Assembly (NCBI RefSeq): GCF_947499065.1
Contig: NZ_CANMMT010000001.1
Span: 558,001 to 622,000, forward strand
Reading direction: 5' to 3'
Length of the DNA: 64,000 bases
Source: an uncultured Tenacibaculum sp.
GTDB lineage: Bacteria > Bacteroidota > Bacteroidia > Flavobacteriales > Flavobacteriaceae
Of the stretch, positions 43,134-53,141 are shown one piece after another. Position numbers and translations under genes: made by a program. Within the stretch, counting starts at the first letter, position 1. Every line of letters starts with the position of its first letter. Below the pieces are notes generated by a model, which searched no databases, was not told the origin of the DNA, and saw only the letters and a program-made list of their open reading frames with translations.

Positions 43134-43209
43134 TTGAAGGGTTATTTTGATTAGTTATTTAATTGTGAAATAAATATAAAATACTCTTAACATTTTATCA
43201 TTTCGTCGA

Positions 43210-43217
43210 CAAATATA
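43210..43217 (-). promoter_or_regulatory. Candidate -7 element of the S8 protease gene
   Basis: TATATTTG on the - strand, an exact TAnnTTTG, 77 bases upstream of the ATG. I do not see a TTG at the right -33 distance. Confidence 0.45.
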
Positions 43218-43285
43218 CTAAAAAAATGAATTATTCCTAATCAAACATTAAAAACACAAAATTATATTAAACAAAACACAATTAA

Positions 43286-43328
43286 AAAACCTCATAAACC
43301 TAGTGTTTATGTAGGTTTATGAGGTTTT
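43286..43328 (-). terminator. Long hairpin terminator after the BNR-repeat protein gene
   Basis: AAAACCTCATAAACCT and AGGTTTATGAGGTTTT form a perfect 16-bp stem with an 11-nt loop. A second weaker hairpin (GGGCT...AGCCC, 43338-43361) lies between it and the stop at 43374, so termination may use both. Confidence 0.8.
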
Positions 43329-43373
43329 ATATAAAAAGGGCTCATATAAAAATATAAGCCCCTGAAACTCAAA

Positions 43374-46300
43374 TTATTTCTTCATTATTTTAGTTTTTAA
43401 TGATTTTTGACCATCATTAACCTCTAAAATATAAATACCACTATTCAAATTAGACACATCTAAATTAGAAGCGTCTAAAGAACCAGATTGAACAACTTTT
43501 CCAGCAGTGTTTATAATTTTATAAATCATATTAGTAGCTTTAGAAGCCATTTTAACACGAACAAAATCTTTTGCGGGATTAGGATATGTCATTAAATCTA
43601 TATCATTTGATTCACCTAAAGGATTAGCACTAATAATCTCAGCAGATGAAGAAGAAGTTTCAGTAATATTAACTGTATAATCTTCAACCTCGCCATAATT
43701 ATAAGTACCACAAGAAGTTGTATGTTGAGCAGTATCTTTCATTGCTACACGCATTCTAGTTTGACCTAATAATGCTGATGCAGGGATAGTAATATCTGCT
43801 GAAACATTTCCTGCACTAGACGCTGAGCCAGTAACAACTCTTTCACTAGATTCAAAAGTTCCGTTTTTATTAAAATCAATCCAAACAGACCAGTATTCTT
43901 TGTAAACAGTACTAGCATATCCTACACTTAATACAATCTTACTTGTACTTCCTTTAGCTACGGTAGCTATTTTAGAAGTAAAATCACCATAACCTCCATT
44001 GGCTCCAGAAGTATTAGTCATTCCTCCAAACGATACATAATCAATCCATTCGTAAGAAGTAGTTCCTTTATATGAACAATATGACACAGAATTTGGTAAA
44101 GTTGAAATATTTAAAATATTACTACTTGCCGATACATTTCCAGCAGTGTCTTTAGCTTTTACAGAGAATGTATAAGCAGTTCCAGCAGTTAATCCAGTTA
44201 CATCATATGTAGTTTCAGAAGTAGTTGATCCAATCTTCGTAGCTCCTCTATAAACATCATAACTAGTTACAGCAACATTATCAGTAGCTGCAGTCCAGTT
44301 TAACGTTAAAGTAGTTTGAGTAACACTAGTAGCCGATAAATTACTAGGAGCAATTGGTTCAGTAGTATCAGTAATAGCTGGCTGAATATTAACCGTATAA
44401 TCTTCAACTTCACCATCAAAGTTAGTTCCACAAGAAGTAGGATTTGTGTTATACCTAGCTACAACTCTCATTCGAGTAGCACCAGCTTTAGCACTAGCAG
44501 GAACAGCAATAGCTTTTGTAGGTAAAGCACCATTTGGCACATTACTAATATTACCTAAATCAAAATCTTCACCAGCATCAGTAAAATCACCATCTTGGTT
44601 CCAGTCAATCCATGCAATAACATCAATTCTATAGTTACCATCAGTATTTACAGATACCGTAAGATTTTCAATAGAAGACTGAGAAACTGTAGTACTTATG
44701 CTCGTGAAATCTTCATAACCTTTATCCTTAGCAGGACCATCAGTATTGTTAATAGAACCAAAAACAACTCTAGTAATTCCTGTATTATAAGAAGTATTAC
44801 CGCTAGCATTACAGTAAGAAACAGTTTTAGCAGGCGTAGTTACACTAACAACATTACTAGCTGAAGATTCGTTTCCAGCAGCATCTTTAGCTTTTATAGA
44901 GAACGTATAAGCCGTAGAAGCAGTTAATCCTGTTACATTATAAGTTGTATTTGTAGTAGTTCCTAACTTAGTAGAACCTTGATATACATCATAACCAGAT
45001 ACAGCTACGTTATCAGTAGAACCTGTCCAATTTAAAGTTAAAGAAATAGATACTACATTAGAAGCAGCTAAATTACTTGGAGCAGTTGGTGCTTGCGTAT
45101 CATTTACAGCATTAGCAGTAAAAGAACCAGTAAATACACCTCTACCATAAGTAGATGCTATGATTTTATTTTGAGCATGATTACCATTAATATTCCAGTA
45201 ATCGAAAGAAGTAACACTAACGTCACTCATACCATTATAAGCTTGTGTCCAAGTTGGATTCGCTTCGTTAAAATTTGTAGTAGACCATACTCCTAATTGA
45301 GTTGCTAAAATAGCTTCAGTTCTGTCTAATGGGTTTTGTAAAATATCTCTTACAGGAATATTAGGTAAATCACCTTCTTTATTTACCCAATTAGTACCAC
45401 CATCGGTAGTTGCCCAAACACTAGTTACACCATAGTTATGAATAGTAACAAAAATATCATCATCAGTAGCACCAAAACGAACAGAAGAAACCGACCCTAC
45501 AAAAGGGGTAACAACATTAGTCCAAGTAGCACTGCTATTAGTAACATTAGTTAACTTTAATAATTTACCATTAGATAAACCAACATACCAAGTATTATTA
45601 GCAAAAGGAGAAGCTCTAAAAGCAGTAGGACTTGCATCTAAAAGAGCATTTGTAATATTCCCTTTAGTATTAGAAGCTACATTAATACTTTTAATAGATT
45701 TAGAAGCAGCAGAAGCATTTGATAATAAACGATTCGCTTGACTATCATATCCCATTGGATTTACGAAGTCACCTGTGTTACGCTCATTTAATATTGTTGT
45801 TCCTCCTCCTTGGATTTTACTTATACCATTCCAAGGTAAACTAAACCTATAGATAACATTATTTGTATACGTAGAAATCATATACTGACCGTCTTTATCA
45901 ATAAAAGTATAAAAACCATCACCACCAGAAACTTCCGTAGAACTATTTACACCAGCAACCGCATTTCTAAAACCTTGAGTACCGTTATCTTGAGCACCTG
46001 CACTAAAAATACCATCAACATCACCAACACCATCAGGACCAATACCAGCTTTTACAAACTGAGTGACATTATACCCTTTATTTCTAGCACCTAATATACC
46101 TCCAGAATTTCCTGAATAATAAATACCTCCATCGTTTCCAAATAATATTTTAGAAGAATCATTATTACCAAAAGCAATAGCATGCTGATCAGAATGAACT
46201 ACAGAGACATTTAAAGCAGCTAAATTGTTATTATTAGACCACTTAGATATTTGAGACCAAGAAGTACCACCATTTGTAGATTTAAACAAATCTATACCAC

Positions 46301-47657
46301 CAACATATACAATATCATCATCAGTAGGATCTGCCTCAACTACTAAATTATAAAAAGATTGACCTCTTGTAAAATCTTTAGCTGGTATACCATTATCAAC
46401 ATCATTAGGTAAAGAAGTAGCAGAAATCGTAGCAAAACCATTCGTTGTTTTATAAATATGAACAGGGTCTATTAACCTATTTTGAGCATCTCTAGCCAAA
46501 CCTTCAGTAAGCGCATAAATCTTATTAGCATCCGTAGCAGAAGGCTCTAACTCAACTCTATTCGAATCAGTTAAAGGAGAAGCTGCTGCTTCTGTCCAAG
46601 TAGAACCATTTGCAGAGCTAAATACTCTACCACCACTAGTAGAACTTAATACAGATTTAATAGTACCCATCCAAATAGTATTGTTAGCACTTACCTCTAA
46701 ATCATTAGGAGTATAATAATAATCATTACCACTAAAAGTATACTTCATGTTATCAGACTCAATTCTATTCCAGTTAACACCACCATCAGTAGAACGATAT
46801 AAACCAGCAGATTGTAATCCTAACCAATTTTTTGGACTTGATGAATCACCATAAACATGTGCTCCAACCGCTACAAATAATTCAGTAGAATTTCCATTAT
46901 CCCATGCTAAAACATCGTTTACATAGTGAATACCAGAAAGAAAAACATTGCTTGCATTATGATTAATAACAGCAGTTCCAGCAGCAGGAATATTTATAGC
47001 AACCCAAGTAGTACCACCATCAGTTGTTCTATATACTCCATTTCCTACTACATCACCAGCAGTGTACTGTTCTCCAGTACCAACATACCAAGTATTAGAA
47101 TTTCTTGGATCTACGGTAATAGAAGTTACCGATAAGTTTCCTGGTACATTTTGAACTCTTTGCCATTGAGAATTTGAGTTACTAATGTTATTATTTACCC
47201 ATAAACCACCACTAACACCACCGGCATAAACGCGGTTGTTGGTAGCGTCATTAGGATCAAACATAATAGCCCTTGTTCTTCCTCCAACATTATTTGGACC
47301 TCTTTCTACCCAAGCATTCGTATTAGTTCCTGGGTTTTTCTGAGCTTTTCTCTCTGCTATTAATCTATTTCTCAATTCATTTAAAGAGCCATCTTCTAAT
47401 TCACCAGTAGAAGGGTTTATAGTTAGTCCCCACATTTGCTCGAAATATCGATTAGGAGGTAAACCATAATTTTTTCTCTTTTTTTTATCCCATTTCAAGG
47501 TTTCTTGATAAGGGCTGTTCTTTAAGAACTCTGCGTGTGTTTGTCGTTGTTTTTCAACATTTAGCATATCACTTCTATCAGAGAAATGCTTATAACCTAT
47601 AGACGAGACTAAGGCTAAAGACAAACCACCAATTAATAACTTTAAATTGTTATTCAT
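43374..47657 (-). CDS. Secreted BNR/sortilin-like repeat protein with FN3/GEVED modules, T9SS cargo
   Basis: 1,427 residues. An N-terminal membrane or signal segment (about 7-22) is followed, from about 80 to 860, by many repeats of the sialidase/VPS10 type: SxDGGxxW-like Asp boxes (STDGGVNWNRI, STNGGTSWSQI, TTDGGTNWVNK, TTDGGTTWVAI) arranged as beta-propellers. Next come FN3 (about 865-955), GEVED (about 960-1095), FN3 (about 1100-1190), GEVED (about 1195-1335) and a type A T9SS sorting domain (YPNPAKDFVRV...NLNSGIYILEV...KIMKK). There is no sialidase catalytic arginine triad that I can identify, so a binding or scaffold role is more likely than glycosidase activity. Confidence 0.88.
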   Translation of the reverse strand: MNNNLKLLIGGLSLALVSSIGYKHFSDRSDMLNVEKQRQTHAEFLKNSPYQETLKWDKKKRKNYGLPPNRYFEQMWGLTINPSTGELEDGSLNELRNRLIAERKAQKNPGTNTNAWVERGPNNVGGRTRAIMFDPNDATNNRVYAGGVSGGLWVNNNISNSNSQWQRVQNVPGNLSVTSITVDPRNSNTWYVGTGEQYTAGDVVGNGVYRTTDGGTTWVAINIPAAGTAVINHNASNVFLSGIHYVNDVLAWDNGNSTELFVAVGAHVYGDSSSPKNWLGLQSAGLYRSTDGGVNWNRIESDNMKYTFSGNDYYYTPNDLEVSANNTIWMGTIKSVLSSTSGGRVFSSANGSTWTEAAASPLTDSNRVELEPSATDANKIYALTEGLARDAQNRLIDPVHIYKTTNGFATISATSLPNDVDNGIPAKDFTRGQSFYNLVVEADPTDDDIVYVGGIDLFKSTNGGTSWSQISKWSNNNNLAALNVSVVHSDQHAIAFGNNDSSKILFGNDGGIYYSGNSGGILGARNKGYNVTQFVKAGIGPDGVGDVDGIFSAGAQDNGTQGFRNAVAGVNSSTEVSGGDGFYTFIDKDGQYMISTYTNNVIYRFSLPWNGISKIQGGGTTILNERNTGDFVNPMGYDSQANRLLSNASAASKSIKSINVASNTKGNITNALLDASPTAFRASPFANNTWYVGLSNGKLLKLTNVTNSSATWTNVVTPFVGSVSSVRFGATDDDIFVTIHNYGVTSVWATTDGGTNWVNKEGDLPNIPVRDILQNPLDRTEAILATQLGVWSTTNFNEANPTWTQAYNGMSDVSVTSFDYWNINGNHAQNKIIASTYGRGVFTGSFTANAVNDTQAPTAPSNLAASNVVSISLTLNWTGSTDNVAVSGYDVYQGSTKLGTTTNTTYNVTGLTASTAYTFSIKAKDAAGNESSASNVVSVTTPAKTVSYCNASGNTSYNTGITRVVFGSINNTDGPAKDKGYEDFTSISTTVSQSSIENLTVSVNTDGNYRIDVIAWIDWNQDGDFTDAGEDFDLGNISNVPNGALPTKAIAVPASAKAGATRMRVVARYNTNPTSCGTNFDGEVEDYTVNIQPAITDTTEPIAPSNLSATSVTQTTLTLNWTAATDNVAVTSYDVYRGATKIGSTTSETTYDVTGLTAGTAYTFSVKAKDTAGNVSASSNILNISTLPNSVSYCSYKGTTSYEWIDYVSFGGMTNTSGANGGYGDFTSKIATVAKGSTSKIVLSVGYASTVYKEYWSVWIDFNKNGTFESSERVVTGSASSAGNVSADITIPASALLGQTRMRVAMKDTAQHTTSCGTYNYGEVEDYTVNITETSSSSAEIISANPLGESNDIDLMTYPNPAKDFVRVKMASKATNMIYKIINTAGKVVQSGSLDASNLDVSNLNSGIYILEVNDGQKSLKTKIMKK

Positions 47658-47700
47658 TTTAAAGGGGGGGTTAATTGTTAATAAATAAATTCGATAAAAA

Positions 47701-47722
47701 ACCCCAGGTTTTCGCCTGGGGT
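47701..47722 (-). terminator. Hairpin terminator between the M43 and BNR genes
   Basis: ACCCCAGG, loop TTTTCG, CCTGGGGT, 28 bases after the M43 stop on the - strand and 43 bases before the BNR gene's ATG. With so short a gap, some read-through into the BNR gene is plausible. Confidence 0.75.
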
Positions 47723-47750
47723 ATACTTAGCTTTATTAATTTTTAATAAG

Positions 47751-50114
47751 CTATTTTTTGATAATTTTAGTTTTTAATAATTTTTGTCCATCATTAACTT
47801 CTAAAATATAGATTCCAGTATTTAATTTAGATACATCTAAACTACGAGAGTTATCTAAACGTCCAGCTTTTACTACTTTACCTATAGTGTTTACAACTCT
47901 ATAAGCAATATCACTAGACTTAGAAGCTAATTCTACTTGAACAAAATCAGATGAAGGGTTAGGGTAAGCCATTAAACCTAAGCTTGTATCGTTTCCTAAA
48001 CTTACAGCTCTTACTACATCAGAATCTCTAGTAGTACTTGCTGTAATATTTACAGTATAATCTTCTACTTCTCCATAGTTATAAGTTCCACAAGAAGTAG
48101 TGTGTTGAGCAGTATCTTTCATTGCAACACGCATTCTAGTTTGACCTAATAATGCTGATGCAGGGATAGTAATATCTGCTGAAACATTTCCTGCACTAGA
48201 TGCAGATCCTGCAACAACTCTTTCGCTAGATTCAAAAGTTCCATTTTTGTTAAAATCAATCCAAACAGACCAGTACTCTTTATAAACAGTACTTGCATAT
48301 CCAACACTCAATACAATTTTACTAGTACTTCCTTTAGCAACAGTAGCTACTTTAGAAGTAAAATCTCCATAACCACCATTAGCTCCTGTAGAATTAGTCA
48401 TTCCTCCGAATGATACATAATCAATCCACTCGTAAGAAGTAGTTCCTTTATAAGAACAGTAAGATACAGAGTTAGATAAAGTTGAAACACTTACAGTATT
48501 ACTACTTGAAGATATATTTCCAGCAGCGTCTTTAGCTCTTACAGAGAATGTATAAGCAGTTCCCGCTGTTAATCCAGTAATATTTACAGATGTATTAGCA
48601 GTAGTTCCTAATTTTGTAGAACCACGGTACACATCATATCCAGTTACTCCTACATTATCAGAAGAGGCAGACCAGTTTAAAGTTAAAGTAGTTTGTGCTA
48701 CGTTTGAAGCAGCTAAACTTGATGGTGCAGTTGGCGCAGTAGTATCAACACTAGAAGTTGCAGAAGTATAGTTTGCAGCCCATCCAGCAGCATTTACAGA
48801 TCCATCAGAAGTAAACTTAACAAACATTGCGTTTCCAGTAGAAGTTACTGCATTTGGAGTAGAAGTTCCTGAGAACTTACCTAATTGAGTTGCACTAGCA
48901 CTAGAACCATCATAAACAGTTACAAAATCATAACCACTTTCAGTATTGAAACTACTAAAGTTTAAAGTAACTTTTCCTCCGTTAGCTGGTTTAATTAACC
49001 AAGTACAGTTTTTACCATTTCCATAGTTTTGGCTTCCACTTCCATCAGTAAAAGAACCGCTATTATCAGTTATAGTAGCTCCACCATTACAAGGATCTTG
49101 TGAACCACCACCAGAATTACCACTTCCAAATTTATCAGATAATGCTAAAGCACGTCTAGAACCACCAGCTTCTAAAACAGCACGCATTCTATTTTTTTGT
49201 CCTACAGTAAATAAGTTCATACAAGCATCATCAGAATAATCCATATAGTTTTGAACCATATCTTCAGAACCACAAGAAACGTGTCCAGTTTTACATCCAT
49301 AGTTAGGAGCATCAGATTTTGGAGTATCAGAAACAAAATCATCTTTACTACAATCTCCATCTCCCCAAATGTGACGTAAATTTAAATAGTGTCCTATTTC
49401 GTGAGTAGTAGTTCTTCCTAAGTTAAAAGAAGGATTAAGTGTTCCTGTAGAACCAAAAGCATCGTGAATCATTACTAATCCATCAGTTGCAGCAGCTCCA
49501 CCTGGGAATTGTGCATATCCTAAAATTGTTCTGTCTCCTTGTGGACTAGTATTTGTCATTTTTGGAACAATCCACATATTTAAATACTCAGCAGTATTCC
49601 ATGGATTAACTCCACCAGTTGCAGAACTTTTCATTGCGTTATACGCTTTGAATTTTGTACCCCAATCAGCTCCACTTACTTGTTTTCTAGTAATTGCAGT
49701 AGTAGCATTTCCATTAGGATCAACTTTAGCCATAGCAAACTCAATTTGAGTATCAGCTGCTTGCGACCATTTATTAGTTTTATCAGTATTAGTTCTTCTA
49801 AAATCTTTATTCAATACATCAATCTGAGAAAGAATCTGTGCGTCACTAATATTATTTGTTGAATTTGTATATAAAACGTGAACTACAACAGGAATCGTAA
49901 TAATGCTTCCATTTACTTTACCTTGGTAGCTTTCCATTTCTTTTACTCTCTTTTGAGTAAATTTTTCAATCTGTTTCATTCGACTTTCAAGACCAGGGTC
50001 TGTAGCCTTTCTTTCCTCTATGTCCTCCATTGCATAGCAGGTCCTTTTTTGTTGAGCAAATGTCGCTCCAATAAAAAATAAGCATAAAAATGCCAGAGTA
50101 ATTTTGTTTTTCAT
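47751..50114 (-). CDS. Secreted M43 (pappalysin/cytophagalysin-type) metalloprotease with CUB, FN3 and GEVED, T9SS cargo
   Basis: 787 residues. Signal peptide (1-20), M43 domain with HEIGHYLNLRH (Zn ligands His 238, 242 and 248, catalytic Glu 239) and a Met-turn region NYMDYSDDACM. Then CUB (about 342-455, CNGGATITDNSGSFTDGSG to GWAANYT), FN3 (about 462-545), GEVED (about 553-690) and a type A T9SS sorting domain (YPNPSSDFVQV...KLNTGIYILEV...KIIKK). Extracellular, probably collagen- or gelatin-degrading by analogy, not shown. Its GEVED domain is almost identical to the last one of the BNR protein. Confidence 0.92.
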   Translation of the reverse strand: MKNKITLAFLCLFFIGATFAQQKRTCYAMEDIEERKATDPGLESRMKQIEKFTQKRVKEMESYQGKVNGSIITIPVVVHVLYTNSTNNISDAQILSQIDVLNKDFRRTNTDKTNKWSQAADTQIEFAMAKVDPNGNATTAITRKQVSGADWGTKFKAYNAMKSSATGGVNPWNTAEYLNMWIVPKMTNTSPQGDRTILGYAQFPGGAAATDGLVMIHDAFGSTGTLNPSFNLGRTTTHEIGHYLNLRHIWGDGDCSKDDFVSDTPKSDAPNYGCKTGHVSCGSEDMVQNYMDYSDDACMNLFTVGQKNRMRAVLEAGGSRRALALSDKFGSGNSGGGSQDPCNGGATITDNSGSFTDGSGSQNYGNGKNCTWLIKPANGGKVTLNFSSFNTESGYDFVTVYDGSSASATQLGKFSGTSTPNAVTSTGNAMFVKFTSDGSVNAAGWAANYTSATSSVDTTAPTAPSSLAASNVAQTTLTLNWSASSDNVGVTGYDVYRGSTKLGTTANTSVNITGLTAGTAYTFSVRAKDAAGNISSSSNTVSVSTLSNSVSYCSYKGTTSYEWIDYVSFGGMTNSTGANGGYGDFTSKVATVAKGSTSKIVLSVGYASTVYKEYWSVWIDFNKNGTFESSERVVAGSASSAGNVSADITIPASALLGQTRMRVAMKDTAQHTTSCGTYNYGEVEDYTVNITASTTRDSDVVRAVSLGNDTSLGLMAYPNPSSDFVQVELASKSSDIAYRVVNTIGKVVKAGRLDNSRSLDVSKLNTGIYILEVNDGQKLLKTKIIKK

Positions 50115-50208
50115 TTCTGAAGGGGTTTTTAATTAATTATATTTCATTTAAGAATCACCTATTATCATATTCGCAATAAAAACTCTTAAATTTTTGTTAA
50201 ACGGGCAA

Positions 50209-50216
50209 CAAATATA
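50209..50216 (-). promoter_or_regulatory. Candidate -7 element of the M43 protease gene
   Basis: TATATTTG on the - strand, exact TAnnTTTG, about 95 bases upstream of the ATG. The remaining part of the 290-bp divergent gap 50115-50404 shows nothing further that I can support. Confidence 0.45.
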
Positions 50217-50404
50217 GAAAAAAACATTAGTTCTGCTATTTTTTTTGCAAAAAACAAAAACTTTTAATACCTTTAAGTCTTTTCATTTTTTTATAAACCC
50301 AGCACTACACTAGGCTTAAAGCATTTTTAAAACTTTTAAAAAAAATACATCTGTCATTAACTTTTAAATGAGATTAATTGTATTTTTATTAAAATTTCAC
50401 ACGA

Positions 50405-52066
50405 ATGCTTCAAATTAAAAACTTAGAAATAGCTTTTAAAAAATCTCCTCCAGTCGTTAAGAACATCTCTTTTAATTTACAGCAAAATGAAATACTTGGA
50501 ATAGTAGGAGAGAGCGGTAGTGGAAAATCTATAACTTCTCTTGCAATCTTAGGACTACTTCCTAAGTTCGCAGATATTAAAGGAGAAATTCTCTTTAACC
50601 AACAGGATTTATTAGCATTTAATAAAGATTCATTTCAAAAAATTAGAGGGAGTAAAATTGCCATGATTTTTCAAGAACCAATGAGTTCTTTAAATCCAAC
50701 TTTAACTTGTGGTTATCAGGTTGCAGAGATATTACAACTACATACAAACCTATCAAATAGCGAGATAAAAGAAGAAGTAATTTCACTTTTTAACAAAGTC
50801 AAATTACCTAGACCAAATGATATATATAACTCCTATCCACATCAAATAAGTGGAGGTCAAAAACAGCGAGTTATGATTGCCATGGCCATAGCTTGTAAAC
50901 CTCAATTATTAATTGCCGATGAACCTACAACAGCGCTAGATGTTACGGTTCAAAAAGAAATAATATTACTACTAAAAGAACTACAAAAAGAGTTTAAAAT
51001 GGGAATATTGTTTATTTCTCATGATTTAGCACTAGTTTCAGAAATTGCCGATAATGTAGTAGTAATGCACAAAGGAGTAATTATAGAACAAGGCACTTCA
51101 AAAAACATATTTCTAAATCCAAAAGAAAATTACACCAAAGCATTAATTAACTCAAAACCAAACACTAAGAATCGTTTAAAATTACTACCAACAGTTAGTA
51201 ATTTTATAAACAATTCTGTTGATACTACTTTATTTACCAATAAAGAACGAGAAGAGTATCATAACAAAATATACAATAAATCTCCATTACTGGAAATCAA
51301 AAATTTACACAAGGATTTCATTTCTAATGCTTCTTGGTTTTCAAAACCAAACATAGTAAAAGCAGTAAATGATGTTTCTTTTAAAATTTATGAAGGAGAA
51401 ACCTTAGGTTTAGTTGGTGAAAGTGGTTGTGGAAAAACTACATTAAGTAGAACAATTTTACAACTAGAAACAGCTAGTTCAGGAGAAATTATTTATAAAG
51501 GAAAAGACATCACAAAGCTTTCAAAATCAGAGTTTAAAAAACTAAGAAAGGATATTCAAATAATATTTCAAGATCCTTTCTCATCCTTAAACCCAAGAAT
51601 TACTATTGGTAATGCAATTCTTGAACCAATGAAAGTTCATAACATCCTTGATTCTTCAAAAGAAAGAAAAAATTATGTACTGGATTTATTGGAAAAAGTA
51701 GGACTCGAAAAAGAACATTTTTATCGATATCCACATGAGTTTTCTGGAGGACAAAGGCAACGTATAGGAATTGCACGTACCATAGCTTTACAACCAAAAT
51801 TAATTATTTGCGACGAATCCGTTTCCGCTTTAGATGTATCAGTTCAAGCCCAAGTTTTGAACTTATTAAATCAATTAAAAGCAGAATTTAATTTTACTTA
51901 CATATTCATTTCACACGATTTATCAGTAGTTAAATACATGGCAGATCAATTAGTTGTAATGAACAAAGGTAAAATAGAGGAAATTGCAGATGCTGACGAA
52001 ATATATAATAACCCAAAAACAACGTATACCAAAACATTAGTAGAAGCCGTTCCAAAAGGGCTTTAA
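50405..52066 (+). CDS. Peptide-type ABC transporter, two fused ATPase domains
   Basis: 553 residues with two complete NBDs of the Dpp/Opp type. Domain 1 (1-250) has GESGSGKS at 35-42, QISGGQKQR and LLIADEPTTALD. Domain 2 (about 295-550) has GESGCGKTT, EFSGGQRQR and LIICDESVSALD. The Walker B of domain 2 reads CDESVSALD, normal for DppF/OppF-like subunits. It is equivalent to YejF or GsiA-style fused ATPases that power uptake of oligopeptides, microcin C or glutathione. Permease and binding-protein genes are not adjacent, which is usual in Flavobacteria. Confidence 0.9.
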   Translation: MLQIKNLEIAFKKSPPVVKNISFNLQQNEILGIVGESGSGKSITSLAILGLLPKFADIKGEILFNQQDLLAFNKDSFQKIRGSKIAMIFQEPMSSLNPTLTCGYQVAEILQLHTNLSNSEIKEEVISLFNKVKLPRPNDIYNSYPHQISGGQKQRVMIAMAIACKPQLLIADEPTTALDVTVQKEIILLLKELQKEFKMGILFISHDLALVSEIADNVVVMHKGVIIEQGTSKNIFLNPKENYTKALINSKPNTKNRLKLLPTVSNFINNSVDTTLFTNKEREEYHNKIYNKSPLLEIKNLHKDFISNASWFSKPNIVKAVNDVSFKIYEGETLGLVGESGCGKTTLSRTILQLETASSGEIIYKGKDITKLSKSEFKKLRKDIQIIFQDPFSSLNPRITIGNAILEPMKVHNILDSSKERKNYVLDLLEKVGLEKEHFYRYPHEFSGGQRQRIGIARTIALQPKLIICDESVSALDVSVQAQVLNLLNQLKAEFNFTYIFISHDLSVVKYMADQLVVMNKGKIEEIADADEIYNNPKTTYTKTLVEAVPKGL

Positions 52067-52124
52067 CTTTTTTCAATACTATATTAGTAGTATATTGCGC
52101 TGTTAAAAAATAGAAAAGAGAAAT

Positions 52125-53141
52125 ATGAAAATAATAGTCCCAATGGCAGGAATAGGTTCTCGTTTGAGACCTCATACTTTAACTATTCCTAAACCTTTAA
52201 CCGTTATCGCTGGTAAATCAATTGTACAACGTTTAGTTGAAGATATAACTTCAGTAGTAAACCAACCTATAGAAGAAATAGCTTTTATTATTGGTCCTGC
52301 TGCCAAAGGGTTCCCTGCAAACACTGCAGATAAACTTAAAAGCATCGCTGAAGCTCTTGGAGCAAAAGGCTCTGTATATGTTCAGGAAGAAGCTTTAGGA
52401 ACAGCTCATGCAATTTACTGTGCTCAAGAATCTTTAGACGGCCCTTGTGTAGTAGCTTTTGCTGATACTTTATTTAAAGCCGATTTTAAATTAGATTCAA
52501 ATGCTGATGGTGCTATTTGGGTAAAAAGAGTAGAAGATCCAAGTGCTTTTGGAGTTGTAAAACTTAAAGATGGTTTTATTACAGATTTCGTAGAGAAACC
52601 AAAAGATTTTGTTTCTGACTTAGCTATTATTGGTATTTATTACTTTAAAGATGGAGCTAAGGTTCGTAATGAAATAAAATATTTATTAGATAATGATATT
52701 AGAGAAAATGGTGAATATCAATTAACTAATGTTTTAGAATCCTTAAAACAACAAGGAGCTAAGTTTATTCCTGGTACTGTTGACGCTTGGATGGATTGCG
52801 GTAAGAAAGACCCAACAGTAGATACAAACAAACAAGTTTTAGGTTTTGAACAAAATAATGGCAACAATTTAGTAGCTAATGACGTTGTATTAGAAAACGC
52901 TGAAATTATTCAACCTTGTTATGTTGGTAAAAACGTAACATTAAAAAACACAAAAATAGGACCTTATGTTTCTATTGGTGAAAATAGTGTAGTTGAAAAC
53001 TCTACTATTGTAAATTCATTAATACAAACAAATGTTCAAATATCTAATGCAAATTTAGATAACGCCATGATTGGTAATCATGCAAAATACAATGCTAATT
53101 ATACATCAGTAAGTATAGGTGATTATACAGAACTTACATAA
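52125..53141 (+). CDS. Sugar-phosphate nucleotidyltransferase with left-handed beta-helix
   Basis: 338 residues. The N-terminal Rossmann-like domain begins MKIIVPMAGIGSRLRPHTLTIPKPLTVIAGKSI, the G-x-G-x-R-x-x-P...KP motif of NTP transferases; LGTAHAI and FADTLFKADF follow (catalytic D). The C-terminal 90 residues (from about 235) show hexapeptide repeats (NVTLKNTKIGPYVSIGENSVVENSTIV) of a left-handed beta-helix. It makes an NDP-sugar, probably for cell-surface polysaccharide; the exact sugar is uncertain. It heads a run of cell-envelope genes. Confidence 0.85.
   Translation: MKIIVPMAGIGSRLRPHTLTIPKPLTVIAGKSIVQRLVEDITSVVNQPIEEIAFIIGPAAKGFPANTADKLKSIAEALGAKGSVYVQEEALGTAHAIYCAQESLDGPCVVAFADTLFKADFKLDSNADGAIWVKRVEDPSAFGVVKLKDGFITDFVEKPKDFVSDLAIIGIYYFKDGAKVRNEIKYLLDNDIRENGEYQLTNVLESLKQQGAKFIPGTVDAWMDCGKKDPTVDTNKQVLGFEQNNGNNLVANDVVLENAEIIQPCYVGKNVTLKNTKIGPYVSIGENSVVENSTIVNSLIQTNVQISNANLDNAMIGNHAKYNANYTSVSIGDYTELT

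Noticed and set aside
35513..50114. Many open frames antisense to the four T9SS cargo genes
   Set aside because: They are low-complexity Ser/Thr/Ile-rich mirror frames of the repeats, without signal peptides, family motifs or starts in plausible contexts.
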